From Desulfobacterales bacterium (GTDB taxonomy: Bacteria > Desulfobacterota > Desulfobacteria > Desulfobacterales > C00003060), in the NCBI GenBank assembly GCA_013375375.1, contig JABXJX010000005.1, positions 1 to 51,730 on the forward strand: a DNA stretch of 51,730 nt. Direction: 5' to 3'. A program made the translations under genes and the position numbers. This document shows, piece by piece, positions 34,793 to 43,993 of this stretch (positions are counted from its first letter, which is position 1; every line of letters begins with the position of its first letter). The notes beneath the pieces are model-generated. The model ran no database searches. It saw only the letters and a program-made list of their open reading frames with translations, and was not told where the DNA came from.

Positions 34793-36118
34793 TCAATTCT
34801 TCAGGGGAGGTTGGCCTGTTGTCTCCAGCACGCTCATCCACTTGCCCCCAAAAAGGTCCACCTGTTTTTGCTTACCAACCGTTGCCTCCATCGGAATATG
34901 AACCAGTTGGTTATTGCACAGACCGACGAGCATCCTGGTCTTGCCGGCCATGCCGGCATGAACCGCGCCGCGAGCCAAAAAGCTGCACAGTACATGGTCA
35001 TTGGCATTGGCCGGAACGCTTCGAATCGTGTAACTCGGGTCAATATACTTCAGGTTGACCTCGATCTTCTGTTTTTGGAAATAGGCACAAATGGCCTTTT
35101 TCAGATAAACGCCGATGTCATGAAGCTTTATGTTTCCCGAGGCATCGCGTTCCTTGGTTCTGTCGCCAAAGAACTTCTGGCCTGCCCCCTCGGCCGCGAC
35201 GATCACCACATGTTTTCTGTGGATCAAGCGCTCTTTTAAGGCTTCAAGGAGTCCCCTTGGACCTTCCAGGTCAAAGCCCGACTCCGGGATGAGGCAAAAG
35301 TTTACCTCCGGCATCGCCAGGGTAGCCGCCGCCGCAATAAAGCCTGAATGGCGGCCCATAAGTTTAACCAGCCCTATCCCGCTCGGCGCACTGACGGCCT
35401 CGTTGTGGGCAGAGCGGATGACATCCACGGCCACATCCACAGCCGTGTCAAAGCCGAACGAACGATCGACCAGATAGATATCATTGTCAATGGTCTTTGG
35501 TATTCCTATGACGCCGATTTTTAATCCCCTTTTGTTGATGACAGCGGCAATCTTGGTTGATGCGACCATTGTCCCGTCTCCGCCAATGGTAAAAAGGAGG
35601 CCTATGTTCATCCGCTCTAAGGAATCCGCGATACTTTCAATATCCTGAGGTCCCCTCGAAGAGCCGAGCACGGTCCCGCCGATTTCGTGGATGTTGAGTA
35701 CGGACTCTGGTGTAAGATCCATTAGTTCATGGCCGAATGAGGGTATGAAACCCTGAAATCCGTACCGGATGCCGTAAATATGGCGTACGCCGTAATTATG
35801 GTGCAGCGCCAATACAATGCCGCGAATAATATCGTTTATCCCGGGGCAGAGCCCTCCACAACTTACCACTGCACACCGCAGTTTAGTGGGATCAAAGAAG
35901 ATCTTGCTGCGAGGCCCGGCCCGTTCAAAGGACAACATCTTCTTGCCGCTCTTTGCAGCTTCCATCACGCGATCTTCAACAATGTCCAGCAGGATTCGCT
36001 CGTTATCCAATACAAAGCACCTATCCCCACCCTTCTCTGCCCTATCTGCAAGTGGAGAAGTGATCTTTGCAGGGCCAAGTGTCATGATGGAAGTTTTGAT
36101 CTCTTTCTTCCTGCTCAA
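34793..36118 (-). CDS. phosphofructokinase, long ATP-type signature
   Basis: The 441-residue protein has an N-terminal extension of about 80 residues before the PFK core ([41 protein letters not shown]). Position 104 is Gly and position 124 is Lys, the combination of plant and trypanosome ATP-dependent PFKs. The neighbouring PFK has Asp/Lys instead, so the two probably use different phosphoryl donors. Both are on the minus strand behind kdsD and the DapA-like gene, suggesting one transcript. Confidence 0.9.
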   Translation of the reverse strand: MSRKKEIKTSIMTLGPAKITSPLADRAEKGGDRCFVLDNERILLDIVEDRVMEAAKSGKKMLSFERAGPRSKIFFDPTKLRCAVVSCGGLCPGINDIIRGIVLALHHNYGVRHIYGIRYGFQGFIPSFGHELMDLTPESVLNIHEIGGTVLGSSRGPQDIESIADSLERMNIGLLFTIGGDGTMVASTKIAAVINKRGLKIGVIGIPKTIDNDIYLVDRSFGFDTAVDVAVDVIRSAHNEAVSAPSGIGLVKLMGRHSGFIAAAATLAMPEVNFCLIPESGFDLEGPRGLLEALKERLIHRKHVVIVAAEGAGQKFFGDRTKERDASGNIKLHDIGVYLKKAICAYFQKQKIEVNLKYIDPSYTIRSVPANANDHVLCSFLARGAVHAGMAGKTRMLVGLCNNQLVHIPMEATVGKQKQVDLFGGKWMSVLETTGQPPLKN

Positions 36119-36137
36119 TATTACGTCTCCTTCAATC

Positions 36138-37094
36138 TCATATCAGGTCATATTTTCTGCAAATGGCCTCAACTGTCTGGTTCTGAGTCCTGTTGGTAGG
36201 AGGAGTACCTGATGCAGTATGGGCATTTGGAAGCACCCCCGCGACATGGAGCATACGCTTTAGAACAGCCGCAGGTTTTTTGGCGTAAAGGTCATAAAAT
36301 TCCTGAACCATGACACCGGTTTCCCATACCTGGCTCACATGGTCGGCATACTGACGCTGAACATCGTATCGGTTTAGACAGGACCAGGTAATCTCATGCC
36401 AGGCCCGGGGAAGCAGGTTTGCCCCCCCTGCCACCACTCCGTCCGAGCTTGGCTGTCTCATAAAGGCTGCTTCATCTCCATCGTAAAAGACAAAGCCGCG
36501 ACGGTTCCGAACAGCCGTATGGTAGTTTATCGACCGTGTTAACGAACCGCTGAAGATCAAACCTCGTATGAGGTCGATTTCCGAAAGTCTTTTTAAGACA
36601 CTGGTTCGAATATTCTTGTGTTTAATATGCTTCTTGCGCCGTTGGATCAGCCCGGGATGGTTGCCCAATATGAGTGGAATCGTTGTATCGCGAGCCACGG
36701 CCTCATAGAATTGAGGAAGCCCGCGGTTGCTGTGGTAATAGATCGGGTAATCGACCCAGAAGACGCTACCTGAATAACCTGATCGTTCAATAAAGGCCTC
36801 GATCCCGGCCATCAGCCTAAGTGTAGCCTTGGAGGTGTCTGACGTAATCGTAATAAGGACCGGCCATTTCCCCTGGACAATCTCTAAGGTAGCATTTGCT
36901 GTCTCTGTCCTTGTTTCAGGGCTCAGCACCAGGCTTTCACCCCAGATAACATCACCAATCAGTAAGGCGTCCGCCCCAATTCCTGTGTGATTGATGAGCC
37001 GTTCAAGGGCGGCCGCATCCGGCACGTCTCCGGTCTTCAAGGGCGTAACCAAGGGGCAAATCAATCCCCGTGGGAGTTTGTTCGTATCAAACAT
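36138..37094 (-). CDS. DapA-like (DHDPS/NAL family) protein lacking the Schiff-base lysine
   Basis: The protein has the fold signature of dihydrodipicolinate synthase: LICPLVTPLKTGDVPDAAAL near the start, GESLVLSPETRTE, a Tyr in DYPIYYHSNRGLPQFYEAV and GNHPGLI. In the family the barrel carries VGVKEASGDL, with Lys forming a Schiff base. Here the aligned text is RGLIFSGSLTR, with no Lys, and the T-T-G-E motif is I-W-G-E. Aldolase chemistry is therefore unlikely, or it is very different. The start is taken at MFDTNKL (37094), overlapping the kdsD stop; an upstream in-frame ATG exists at 37112. It sits between kdsD and the PFK pair. Confidence 0.78.
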   Translation of the reverse strand: MFDTNKLPRGLICPLVTPLKTGDVPDAAALERLINHTGIGADALLIGDVIWGESLVLSPETRTETANATLEIVQGKWPVLITITSDTSKATLRLMAGIEAFIERSGYSGSVFWVDYPIYYHSNRGLPQFYEAVARDTTIPLILGNHPGLIQRRKKHIKHKNIRTSVLKRLSEIDLIRGLIFSGSLTRSINYHTAVRNRRGFVFYDGDEAAFMRQPSSDGVVAGGANLLPRAWHEITWSCLNRYDVQRQYADHVSQVWETGVMVQEFYDLYAKKPAAVLKRMLHVAGVLPNAHTASGTPPTNRTQNQTVEAICRKYDLI

Positions 37095-38061
37095 CATTGA
37101 ACCTAAACGCACCCTTACCTAAAATATCATGAAGATGAAGAAGTCCCCGAACCTTTTGGACCGGGTTAACTATGGGCAATACCGTGATCTGGTGCTTTTC
37201 CATAATGCCCAGGGCCTGTGATGCCAGGCTGTCTGGCTCAGCAGTCCTGGGATCCCTCGTCATAATCTCTTCCACAGGCAGGTCATAGATGTGCTCATGT
37301 GCGGTGAGGCATCGTCGAATGTCCCCATCGGTTACAATACCGACCAGGATGTTGTCTCTTTCGACAACCAGGGCGGCCCCGAGCTGCATGCGATTGATCT
37401 CCTGTATCGCGTGGCGCATGGTCTGACCCATGGAAACCATTGGAACTTTTTTTCCTGTGAGCATGATTTCCTGAACCTTAACCGACAGATGCTGCCCCAG
37501 GCTTCCACCTGGATGAAATTTCTTGAAGTCGCTCGACTTAAACCCTTGCTTACGGAGAAGAGTAACCGCGAGTGCGTCTCCTACAGCCAAAAAAGCCGTG
37601 GTGCTGGCCGTTGGTGCAAGCCCTAATGGGCAAGCCTCCCGCTCAACACTGACGTCGATCACAATATCGCTCTGCCGTCCCAAGGTAGAGTCAACATGGC
37701 CGGCAAATGCAATAAACGGGCACCCGATTCTCTTGATACTTGGAATCAGCATATTCAGCTCATCCGTCTCCCCGCTGTTGGAAAGCGCAATCACGACATC
37801 ATCTGCACTGACCATCCCCAGGTCACCGTGCATCGCCTCCACAGGATGAAGGAAAATGGACGGAGTTCCGGTACTATTCAGGGTCGCAACGATCTTTCGC
37901 GCCACAATCCCGGATTTGCCGATACCCGTCAGAATGACCCGTCCTTTGGAGGCATAAATCAGATCTACCATCTTGACAAAATTATTGTCGAGGCGATCTA
38001 TAACACCCAAAATCCCTTCGGCCTCAATCTGAAGAACCTCTTTGGCTTGTTTCAACACCAT
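37087..38061 (-). CDS. kdsD: D-arabinose-5-phosphate isomerase
   Basis: The enzyme interconverts ribulose-5-phosphate and arabinose-5-phosphate, the precursor of KDO for lipopolysaccharide, implying a Gram-negative envelope. The 324-residue protein has a SIS domain (GRVILTGIGKSGIVARKI, ALSNSGETDE, LGLAPTASTTAFLAVGDALA, FHPGGSLG) and two CBS domains from about residue 205 (IMLTGKKVPMV, GIVTDGDIRR, EIMTRDPRT). It is the first gene of a minus-strand run of four. Confidence 0.95.
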   Translation of the reverse strand: MVLKQAKEVLQIEAEGILGVIDRLDNNFVKMVDLIYASKGRVILTGIGKSGIVARKIVATLNSTGTPSIFLHPVEAMHGDLGMVSADDVVIALSNSGETDELNMLIPSIKRIGCPFIAFAGHVDSTLGRQSDIVIDVSVEREACPLGLAPTASTTAFLAVGDALAVTLLRKQGFKSSDFKKFHPGGSLGQHLSVKVQEIMLTGKKVPMVSMGQTMRHAIQEINRMQLGAALVVERDNILVGIVTDGDIRRCLTAHEHIYDLPVEEIMTRDPRTAEPDSLASQALGIMEKHQITVLPIVNPVQKVRGLLHLHDILGKGAFRFNDV

Positions 38062-38254
38062 GCTCAGACTATCTCCTCCCCGTTGTCGTCGGCCTGTCCA
38101 GTGTAAGTCATGATTATCACGATCGTCTCCATTCTATATTCAGGAAAGACTTAAGATCAACAATTATTTGAAAATTGCATTGCGAAACCGCAGCTCCCGC
38201 TTTATATACCCTTTCGGCTTGCAATCTTATGGAATATCCATTAGCTTAATTGCC

Positions 38255-39025
38255 ATGAACATCCTCCTTACCAATGATGACGGTATCCAGGCCGGGGGCC
38301 TTTGGGCCCTGGAAAGGGCCTTGTCAGGCGAACACCAAACCACCGTGGTTGCCCCCGACACGGAGCGAAGCGCCGTGGGCCATAGCATCACCCTGCTACA
38401 TCCATTGAGGGTCAACACGATTCAGGCAAACGGAGGCCGTGGGTACGCAGTGAGCGGGACCCCTGCCGACTGTGTTAAGATTGCAGTTCATGAGATCCTG
38501 GAATCGAGGCCTGATATAGTGATCTCAGGAATTAACCCCGGGCCTAACATAGGAATCAATCTTAACTATTCGGGAACCGTATCAGCGGCCAAGGAAGCAG
38601 CCCTTATGGGGATTCCCGCCATAGCAATTTCACAAAATCCCAATCCGTCCAATGAATACAAGGTGGCGGCAAATTTTGTCGGCACCTTAATTGCCAAGAT
38701 TATGGAACACGGTCTCCCCCACGGCACCTTCCTTAATGTAAACGTTCCGGCCTGCCCTCCGGACCAAATTGAGGGGGTTCGTATAACCAGACAAGGGATA
38801 TCCCGGCTTCAGGAGGCTTTTTACAAAAGAACCGATCCGAGAAATCAAACCTATTACTGGCAAGGGGTGGAAACTCAGATTTTCGATCATGATATGGATA
38901 CTGACGGTGCGGCCCTTTGCGGAAACTATATTTCCGTCACACCCGTCCAATGCGACATGACAGACCATCAAGTCCTGAAAGATCTACAGGACTGGGATAT
39001 CGGCCTGACTAAAATTAAGACCTGA
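38255..39025 (+). CDS. surE: 5'-nucleotidase SurE
   Basis: SurE is a metal-dependent phosphatase acting on nucleoside monophosphates. The motifs LLTNDDGIQAGG, PDTERSAVGHSIT, SGTPADCVKIA and SGINPGPNIGINLNYSGTVSAA are all present. The start at 38255 (MNILLTNDDG) is the usual one; an in-frame ATG at 38168 would add 29 unrelated residues. The 256-residue length is normal. No ribosome binding site is clear. Confidence 0.95.
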   Translation: MNILLTNDDGIQAGGLWALERALSGEHQTTVVAPDTERSAVGHSITLLHPLRVNTIQANGGRGYAVSGTPADCVKIAVHEILESRPDIVISGINPGPNIGINLNYSGTVSAAKEAALMGIPAIAISQNPNPSNEYKVAANFVGTLIAKIMEHGLPHGTFLNVNVPACPPDQIEGVRITRQGISRLQEAFYKRTDPRNQTYYWQGVETQIFDHDMDTDGAALCGNYISVTPVQCDMTDHQVLKDLQDWDIGLTKIKT

Positions 39026-39079
39026 TAGTATAACGTCGATTCCAGTCTGATTCAAAGTTTATGGCCACTAAGATGTATT

Positions 39080-39113
39080 GAAGATTCCCTGCAGCAAGCT
39101 GCAGGGAATCTTC
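39080..39113. repeat. perfect 15-bp hairpin with CAAG loop
   Basis: GAAGATTCCCTGCAG (39080-39094), loop CAAG and the exact complement (39099-39113) form a long perfect hairpin between surE and the YhaM-like gene. It resembles two other hairpins with the same loop at 39155-39174 and 43994-44013. Confidence 0.85.
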
Positions 39114-39154
39114 GACCGTAAGGAAGTTAACCATTTTTTGGATTCGCTCGCTAA

Positions 39155-39174
39155 CCCCGCAGCAAGCTACGGGG
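39155..39174. repeat. CCCCGCAG-CAAG-CTACGGGG hairpin
   Basis: This is a second hairpin of the same type, with one mismatch, flanked by direct copies of GCTCGCT. It lies just upstream of the YhaM-like gene's ribosome binding site and could affect its expression. Confidence 0.6.
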
Positions 39175-39215
39175 AATGCGCTCGCTGTCGCGGTTCAAAT
39201 CAAACGGAGAAGCAT

Positions 39216-40187
39216 TTGAAAAAGACCTTTGTCAACACGATCACGGCGGGGCAAACAGTAAATGACATCTTTGTCGCGCGCGACAAGCAACTGGCACATA
39301 AAAAAGACGGGGACCCTTACCTCACCCTGAGCCTGGCAGACCGCAGCGGCGGCATTAAGGGAGTGGCATGGGACAATGTTGAGGCCATGAACAAAGCCTT
39401 TGCGACCGGCGATCATGTCAGGGTAAAGGGAAATGCGGTTGAATACAGGAGCGCGTTACAACTTGTCTTGCAACAACTTGAACGGCTTGATCCGGCCGAG
39501 ATAGATGCGCGGGATTTTATACCTGCCACCGAGCGCGATCCAAACCAGATGATGGACCGATTGATCCGGATCAGCCAAACGGTAGAAAATGAACACCTGT
39601 CAAGACTCCTGGCCGCCTTTCTTGAAGACAAGGCCTTTGCGGATCGCTTTAAGACCGCCCCTGCAGCAAAAAAGTTGCATCACGCCTATCTCGGGGGGCT
39701 GCTGGAGCACACCCTTTCCATTGCCATGCTCATCCAGGCGATTGCAGACCATTACAGCGGGATCGACAAGGACCTGTTGCTTACAGGCGGAATACTTCAC
39801 GACATAGGCAAGGTTTACGAATTTTCTTATGAGACACATATAGACTATTCAGATGCAGGGCGTCTCCTCAATCACATTGTCATCGGGGTTGAGATGCTCG
39901 AAAAAAAGATCGCCGGCCTCAATGACTTTCCACAAGATCTCGCCCTTGTCTTAAAGCACATGATTGTAAGCCACCACGGGACTCGTGACTTTGGATCACC
40001 TGAACCGCCCAAGACACTTGAAGCCATCATCCTGTACTACCTGGACGAACTGGATGCCAAGGTCACGGGCGTCCGCGCTTTCATGGAGGCCGAGGACCCG
40101 GATGCTGCATGGACATCTTATCACAGGGTTTTCGAGCGCTTCTTTTTTAAAGGAGAAGCGGGCAACTCAGATTCAGAAAAGGACTAA
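39216..40187 (+). CDS. YhaM-like 3'-5' exoribonuclease (OB-fold and HD domain)
   Basis: The product has an OB-fold nucleic-acid-binding domain (YLTLSLADRSGGIKGVAWDN, DHVRVKGN) and a C-terminal HD domain (HHAYLGGLLEHTLSI, GGILHDIGKVYEF, HMIVSHHG), as in the YhaM/Cbf1 exoribonuclease family. The start is TTG 39216 because GGAG lies seven bases upstream and the family begins there. Translating from ATG 39078 would add 46 residues encoded by the two hairpins. It is followed by tmk after 12 nt. Confidence 0.88.
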   Translation: MKKTFVNTITAGQTVNDIFVARDKQLAHKKDGDPYLTLSLADRSGGIKGVAWDNVEAMNKAFATGDHVRVKGNAVEYRSALQLVLQQLERLDPAEIDARDFIPATERDPNQMMDRLIRISQTVENEHLSRLLAAFLEDKAFADRFKTAPAAKKLHHAYLGGLLEHTLSIAMLIQAIADHYSGIDKDLLLTGGILHDIGKVYEFSYETHIDYSDAGRLLNHIVIGVEMLEKKIAGLNDFPQDLALVLKHMIVSHHGTRDFGSPEPPKTLEAIILYYLDELDAKVTGVRAFMEAEDPDAAWTSYHRVFERFFFKGEAGNSDSEKD

Positions 40188-40199
40188 GCAAAAAGATTT

Positions 40200-40841
40200 A
40201 TGTTCATTACCTTTGAAGGAATCGAGGGTTCCGGCAAAACCACACAGATAAAGCTTCTCATCTCACTGCTTCTGGCAAAGGGTTATGAGTGCATCGCCAC
40301 ACGCGAACCAGGGGCCACCAAGATCGGAGAGAAGATTCGGGCCATCCTTTTGGACTCCAGCCACACAACCATGCTTCCCTTAACAGAGCTGCTTTTGTAC
40401 GAAGCCGACAGGGCACAACACGTTCATGAAGTAATCAAGCCCGCCTTGGCCGCTAACAAGGTGGTCGTATCAGACCGATTTTTTGACGCAACCACTGTGT
40501 ATCAGGGGTATGCCAGGGGTTTTGACCTGGAACTGATTCAACAGATCCATCAGGTTATGCTGGACGGCCTCAAACCGGATCTGACGCTCATCCTTGACCT
40601 TCCGGTTGAAATGGGGCTTGAGCGGGCATGGGAGCGCATCAATAACCGGTCCAGCAGCCTGCCTGAAGATCGTTTTGAAAAAGAGGCGCTTGCCTTTCAC
40701 GAAAAGGTACGCCGGGGTTATCTGACACTGGCCGAGCGCGAGCCAAAACGTTTTCGGGTGATTGACGCCTCAAAAGACCCGCAGGCCATCCATAAAGAGA
40801 CCGCAGAAATCGTCTTGAGTTTTCAAGGCCGTAAATTATGA
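40200..40841 (+). CDS. tmk: thymidylate kinase
   Basis: Tmk phosphorylates dTMP to dTDP. The 213-residue protein has the P-loop FEGIEGSGKTTQ, the DR motif in VVSDRFFDATTVYQGYARG and TREPGATKIGE. It lies 12 nt behind the YhaM-like gene, and its stop overlaps the dsbD start by four bases (ATGA), indicating a polycistronic transcript. Confidence 0.96.
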   Translation: MFITFEGIEGSGKTTQIKLLISLLLAKGYECIATREPGATKIGEKIRAILLDSSHTTMLPLTELLLYEADRAQHVHEVIKPALAANKVVVSDRFFDATTVYQGYARGFDLELIQQIHQVMLDGLKPDLTLILDLPVEMGLERAWERINNRSSSLPEDRFEKEALAFHEKVRRGYLTLAEREPKRFRVIDASKDPQAIHKETAEIVLSFQGRKL

Positions 40842-42679
40842 AATTCATCAGATTCAATCTCCTGTCCGTAGCTGTCCTGTTGTTACAGTATTTGTTTGTC
40901 CCTTTATCATCCGGACAGCCCCCTCAAGACTTGAAAGTAGTTCAAGCGGAGGCCTGTGTATCTTACGATAAGATCCATCCTGGAGGAACCTTTCAAGTTG
41001 CGATCGTTGCCGATATAAAACAAGGTTTCCACATCAACAGCCACAAGCCTATGAATCAGTTTCTGATGCCGACGGTCGTCAGGTTTGATGAAAGAAAAGA
41101 GATAGCCTTCGGCCACGTGCGCTACCCGGAATCCGAACTCAAATCGTTTTCCTTTTCCGCCGAAAAGCTGTCCGTTTACAAAGGTAGAATCGTAATGTTA
41201 GCCCAAGGCAAACTTTCTGAGGATATTTCTTTGGGAGATACAAAAGCCTCCGGCTTACTCGCTTATCAGGCCTGTAACGATCAAAGTTGTTTCATGCCCA
41301 GGACTGTCAAGTTTGAGATACCTTTGAAGATTGTCAGGGCGGGTGAACCGGTCAAGTTGATTAACAAAGATATCTTCCAACAAGAAGCCTCTCTTGCCGG
41401 AAGAGTTCATAGGCCAAGGGAGATCGCTGACAATAAACGATTACCGTTTACCTCGGATGAACTGCGCGCCAAAGAGTTGATTGAAAGAGGACTTCCATAT
41501 GCCCTGCTCGCCTTTTTCCTCTTCGGACTTGCCTTGAATCTAACTCCATGCGTTTACCCTGTTATTCCGATGACCGTCAGCCTCTTTGTGGGACAAGGCG
41601 AGGGTAAAAAGCGGGAGATGTTTATCCTGTCCTTGTTTTATGTCGTTGGAATCGCCCTGATTTTTTCGGTTCTGGGTTTAATCTCCGGTATTGCCGGCAA
41701 ACAATGGGGCTTTTTATTTCAACATCCATGGTTTGTCATCATCATCGTCATAATTATTCTGTCCATGGCGGCAAGCATGTTTGGCGCCTTTGAAATCACA
41801 ATCCCCTCGTCTTTGATGACAAAGTTCGGCAAATCGCGGAAGGGTGCCATTGGTTCTTTTATCATGGGATTGACGGTCGGGGTGGTTATTGCCCCCTGTG
41901 CAACAGGGATTATTATCGGGCTGGTCGGTGTTGTCGCCAAGCTGGGGATTGTAGCAAAAGGCGCGTTGCTCTTTTTTGTCATGGGTCTGGGTCTGGGGCT
42001 CCCCTATCTTTTCCTGGCCACGTTTTCCGGACTTTTGAACCGATTGCCCAAATCCGGTATGTGGATGGTCTGGGTACGAAAGTTGTTCGGCCTTCTTCTG
42101 ATCGGCGTTGCCCTCTATTTCCTGGTTCCTCAAGCCAAACAGATCCACAACCAGCAAGGGTTCTATCTTGGCATCCTCGGAATCTTCGGCGGACTTTTGC
42201 TTGGTTTCCTGGAGCATGGAAAAGGCCACACCCGAGGTTTTAAAATAATTCGCGGTTTTTTTTGTGTCCTACTCATCCTTTCAGGGGTCTTGCTTGTGAA
42301 CGCGGCAATCAGACCAGGGCCGCAGGAAATCGATTGGGTGTACTATAAAGGGCAATCCATTGAACAAATACAAAAGGAAAATAAACCTATCCTCGTTGAC
42401 TTTTACGCGGATTGGTGCGCTGTCTGCAAGGAATTGGACCGCAAGACCTTTGCGGACAAGCGGGTCGTGGAAAAGTCAACAAAGTTCATTATGGCAAGGG
42501 TCGATTGCACCTCACCGGATAACAATTGTACTCCCTTAACGGAAAAATTTAATGTGTCAGGATTGCCCACAATAGTCTTCATAAGCGCGGGGGGCGAACA
42601 GCTCCACAACTTGAGAGCGGTTGGTTTCTTGGGGCCGGACGAGATGTTAAAAAGAATGGAAAAGGCCTTGGTTAAGTAA
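40838..42679 (+). CDS. dsbD: thiol:disulfide interchange protein DsbD
   Basis: DsbD passes electrons from cytoplasmic thioredoxin across the inner membrane to periplasmic thiol proteins. The 613-residue protein has a signal peptide (residues 1-27), an N-terminal periplasmic domain with the cysteine pair in AYQACNDQSCFMP, and an eight-helix core with LTPCVYPVIPMT and APCATGIIIG, which carry the two membrane cysteines. The C-terminal thioredoxin domain has C527 and C530 in DWCAVCKELD. All six redox cysteines are present. Its start overlaps tmk. Confidence 0.95.
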   Translation: MKFIRFNLLSVAVLLLQYLFVPLSSGQPPQDLKVVQAEACVSYDKIHPGGTFQVAIVADIKQGFHINSHKPMNQFLMPTVVRFDERKEIAFGHVRYPESELKSFSFSAEKLSVYKGRIVMLAQGKLSEDISLGDTKASGLLAYQACNDQSCFMPRTVKFEIPLKIVRAGEPVKLINKDIFQQEASLAGRVHRPREIADNKRLPFTSDELRAKELIERGLPYALLAFFLFGLALNLTPCVYPVIPMTVSLFVGQGEGKKREMFILSLFYVVGIALIFSVLGLISGIAGKQWGFLFQHPWFVIIIVIIILSMAASMFGAFEITIPSSLMTKFGKSRKGAIGSFIMGLTVGVVIAPCATGIIIGLVGVVAKLGIVAKGALLFFVMGLGLGLPYLFLATFSGLLNRLPKSGMWMVWVRKLFGLLLIGVALYFLVPQAKQIHNQQGFYLGILGIFGGLLLGFLEHGKGHTRGFKIIRGFFCVLLILSGVLLVNAAIRPGPQEIDWVYYKGQSIEQIQKENKPILVDFYADWCAVCKELDRKTFADKRVVEKSTKFIMARVDCTSPDNNCTPLTEKFNVSGLPTIVFISAGGEQLHNLRAVGFLGPDEMLKRMEKALVK

Positions 42680-42747
42680 ATATGCTGCGCACGACTATAA
42701 ATGGCATTTTTTGAGACAGCACCCCTAAGTTCGGCAAGGAAATCGGT

Positions 42748-43776
42748 TTGGAAACAACGTCAAACAACAAAACCTTGAAGGAGCTTGGCGAAGTCGGCAT
42801 CATTAACCTTATACATGGTAAAGTATCCTCGAAACTGCCGCCATACATAAAGAAGGGGATCGGCGATGATTGCGCGGTTCTGGAAACCTTGGGAGACAGG
42901 GCTCTTCTGGTAACCACGGATACTCTGATCGAAGAGATTCACTTCACGGCCCAGACCCTTCCCCCGGAAGCCCTTGGTTGGAAGGCCCTTGCCGTTAATA
43001 TCAGCGATATTGCCGCTATGGGCGGCAAACCCCGCACGGCATTTCTCTCCATCGCATTAAAGCCGGACACAAAAGTAAGCTTTCTGGAGTCATTCATGGA
43101 GGGACTCAATGACCTTGCGGACAAAACCGGCGTTGTCCTGGCCGGAGGGAACACGGTGGAAAGCCCATCTTGTGCGGTAATCACCATAACGCTTCTGGGG
43201 GGCTGCCTGGCAGAACACGTCGTGTACCGTTCAGGGGCCAGGGCCGACGACGACCTGTGGGTGACCGGTCCGTTGGGAAATGCAGCCGCAGGACTATTTC
43301 TGCTACAAAACAAGCAGGCCCCTTCGCTTTCTGAATACGAATCCCTTGTCCAAGCACACCAAAAACCGGTGCCTCGGCTTGACATGGGAAAGGCCCTGGG
43401 AGAAAGCGGCATCGCTCACGCCATGATCGATATCTCAGACGGTATTGCCAAAGACCTCGGTCATATCTGCGAGCAAAGCAACACCGGGGCATTGCTTCAG
43501 GCCACATCCATACCCATGTCGGACAAATTGCTGAAACTCGCGGCCGAGGCAAAAAAAAAGGCTTTGGACTGGGTACTGCACGGTGGTGAAGACTATGAGC
43601 TGCTATTCACGGCCTCTCCTGCTGACAGAGAGAAGATTGAATCCATTGCCGCCAAGGTCTCAAACACCCCCGTCACAAAGATAGGCACGATCATCACGGA
43701 GGCCGGCGTCCGGCTTGAGACAGAAAAAGGCAAGGAGCCTCTTGGGCCGGGCGGATACGTCCACTTTTCGGGTTAG
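42748..43776 (+). CDS. thiL: thiamine-monophosphate kinase
   Basis: ThiL makes thiamine diphosphate from thiamine monophosphate. The 342-residue protein has GIGDDCAVLE, TTDTLIEEIHF, VNISDIAAMGGKPRTAFLSI, LAGGNTVES and DISDGIAKDLGHI, and the late HGGEDYELLFTA. The start is TTG 42748 with AAGGA seven bases before. No TPP riboswitch is seen. It is the last gene of the YhaM-like-tmk-dsbD-thiL run. Confidence 0.95.
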   Translation: METTSNNKTLKELGEVGIINLIHGKVSSKLPPYIKKGIGDDCAVLETLGDRALLVTTDTLIEEIHFTAQTLPPEALGWKALAVNISDIAAMGGKPRTAFLSIALKPDTKVSFLESFMEGLNDLADKTGVVLAGGNTVESPSCAVITITLLGGCLAEHVVYRSGARADDDLWVTGPLGNAAAGLFLLQNKQAPSLSEYESLVQAHQKPVPRLDMGKALGESGIAHAMIDISDGIAKDLGHICEQSNTGALLQATSIPMSDKLLKLAAEAKKKALDWVLHGGEDYELLFTASPADREKIESIAAKVSNTPVTKIGTIITEAGVRLETEKGKEPLGPGGYVHFSG

Positions 43777-43891
43777 CTGCATCAGACCAATTTAAGCTAC
43801 AAGGCCTCAATCCCGGACTTTTTTTGTACCTACAGTGTCTAAATCCCACACGAGCTTGCAATTTTCCTTGACGGGAGATTCTTGCTTCCCT

Positions 43892-43982
43892 AATAATAAC
43901 ACATTAACTACCCAACATCATAAATAGGGGGTTATATTGTGACCCCAAACCAATGTCGGGTACAAAACGTTCTCCTTAGTAT
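43892..43982 (+). repeat. nested palindromic element, copy 6 (minimal form)
   Basis: This 91-bp copy contains only the outer layer: ACTACCCAACAT on one side and ATGTCGGGTACAAAACGTTC on the other, with a short centre GGGGGTTATATTGTGACCCC. The layer with ATGATGTCTTTTCT and the innermost 96-bp palindrome are both absent. The terminal heptamers are partly decayed. Confidence 0.85.
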
Positions 43983-43993
43983 ATGGATGGTAA

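Noticed and set aside
38168-38254. Upstream in-frame start for surE
   Set aside because: The added residues are unlike SurE, whose family begins at MNILLTNDDG. The stretch also contains ACCGCAGCTCCCGCTT, a possible remnant of the inner repeat layer, too short to call.
39080-39174. Two similar hairpins that might begin a CRISPR array
   Set aside because: Only two units, different stems, and no regular spacers.
39078-39215. Longer version of the YhaM-like protein from ATG 39078
   Set aside because: The extra 46 residues are encoded by two palindromic repeats and lack family similarity; TTG 39216 has a good ribosome binding site.
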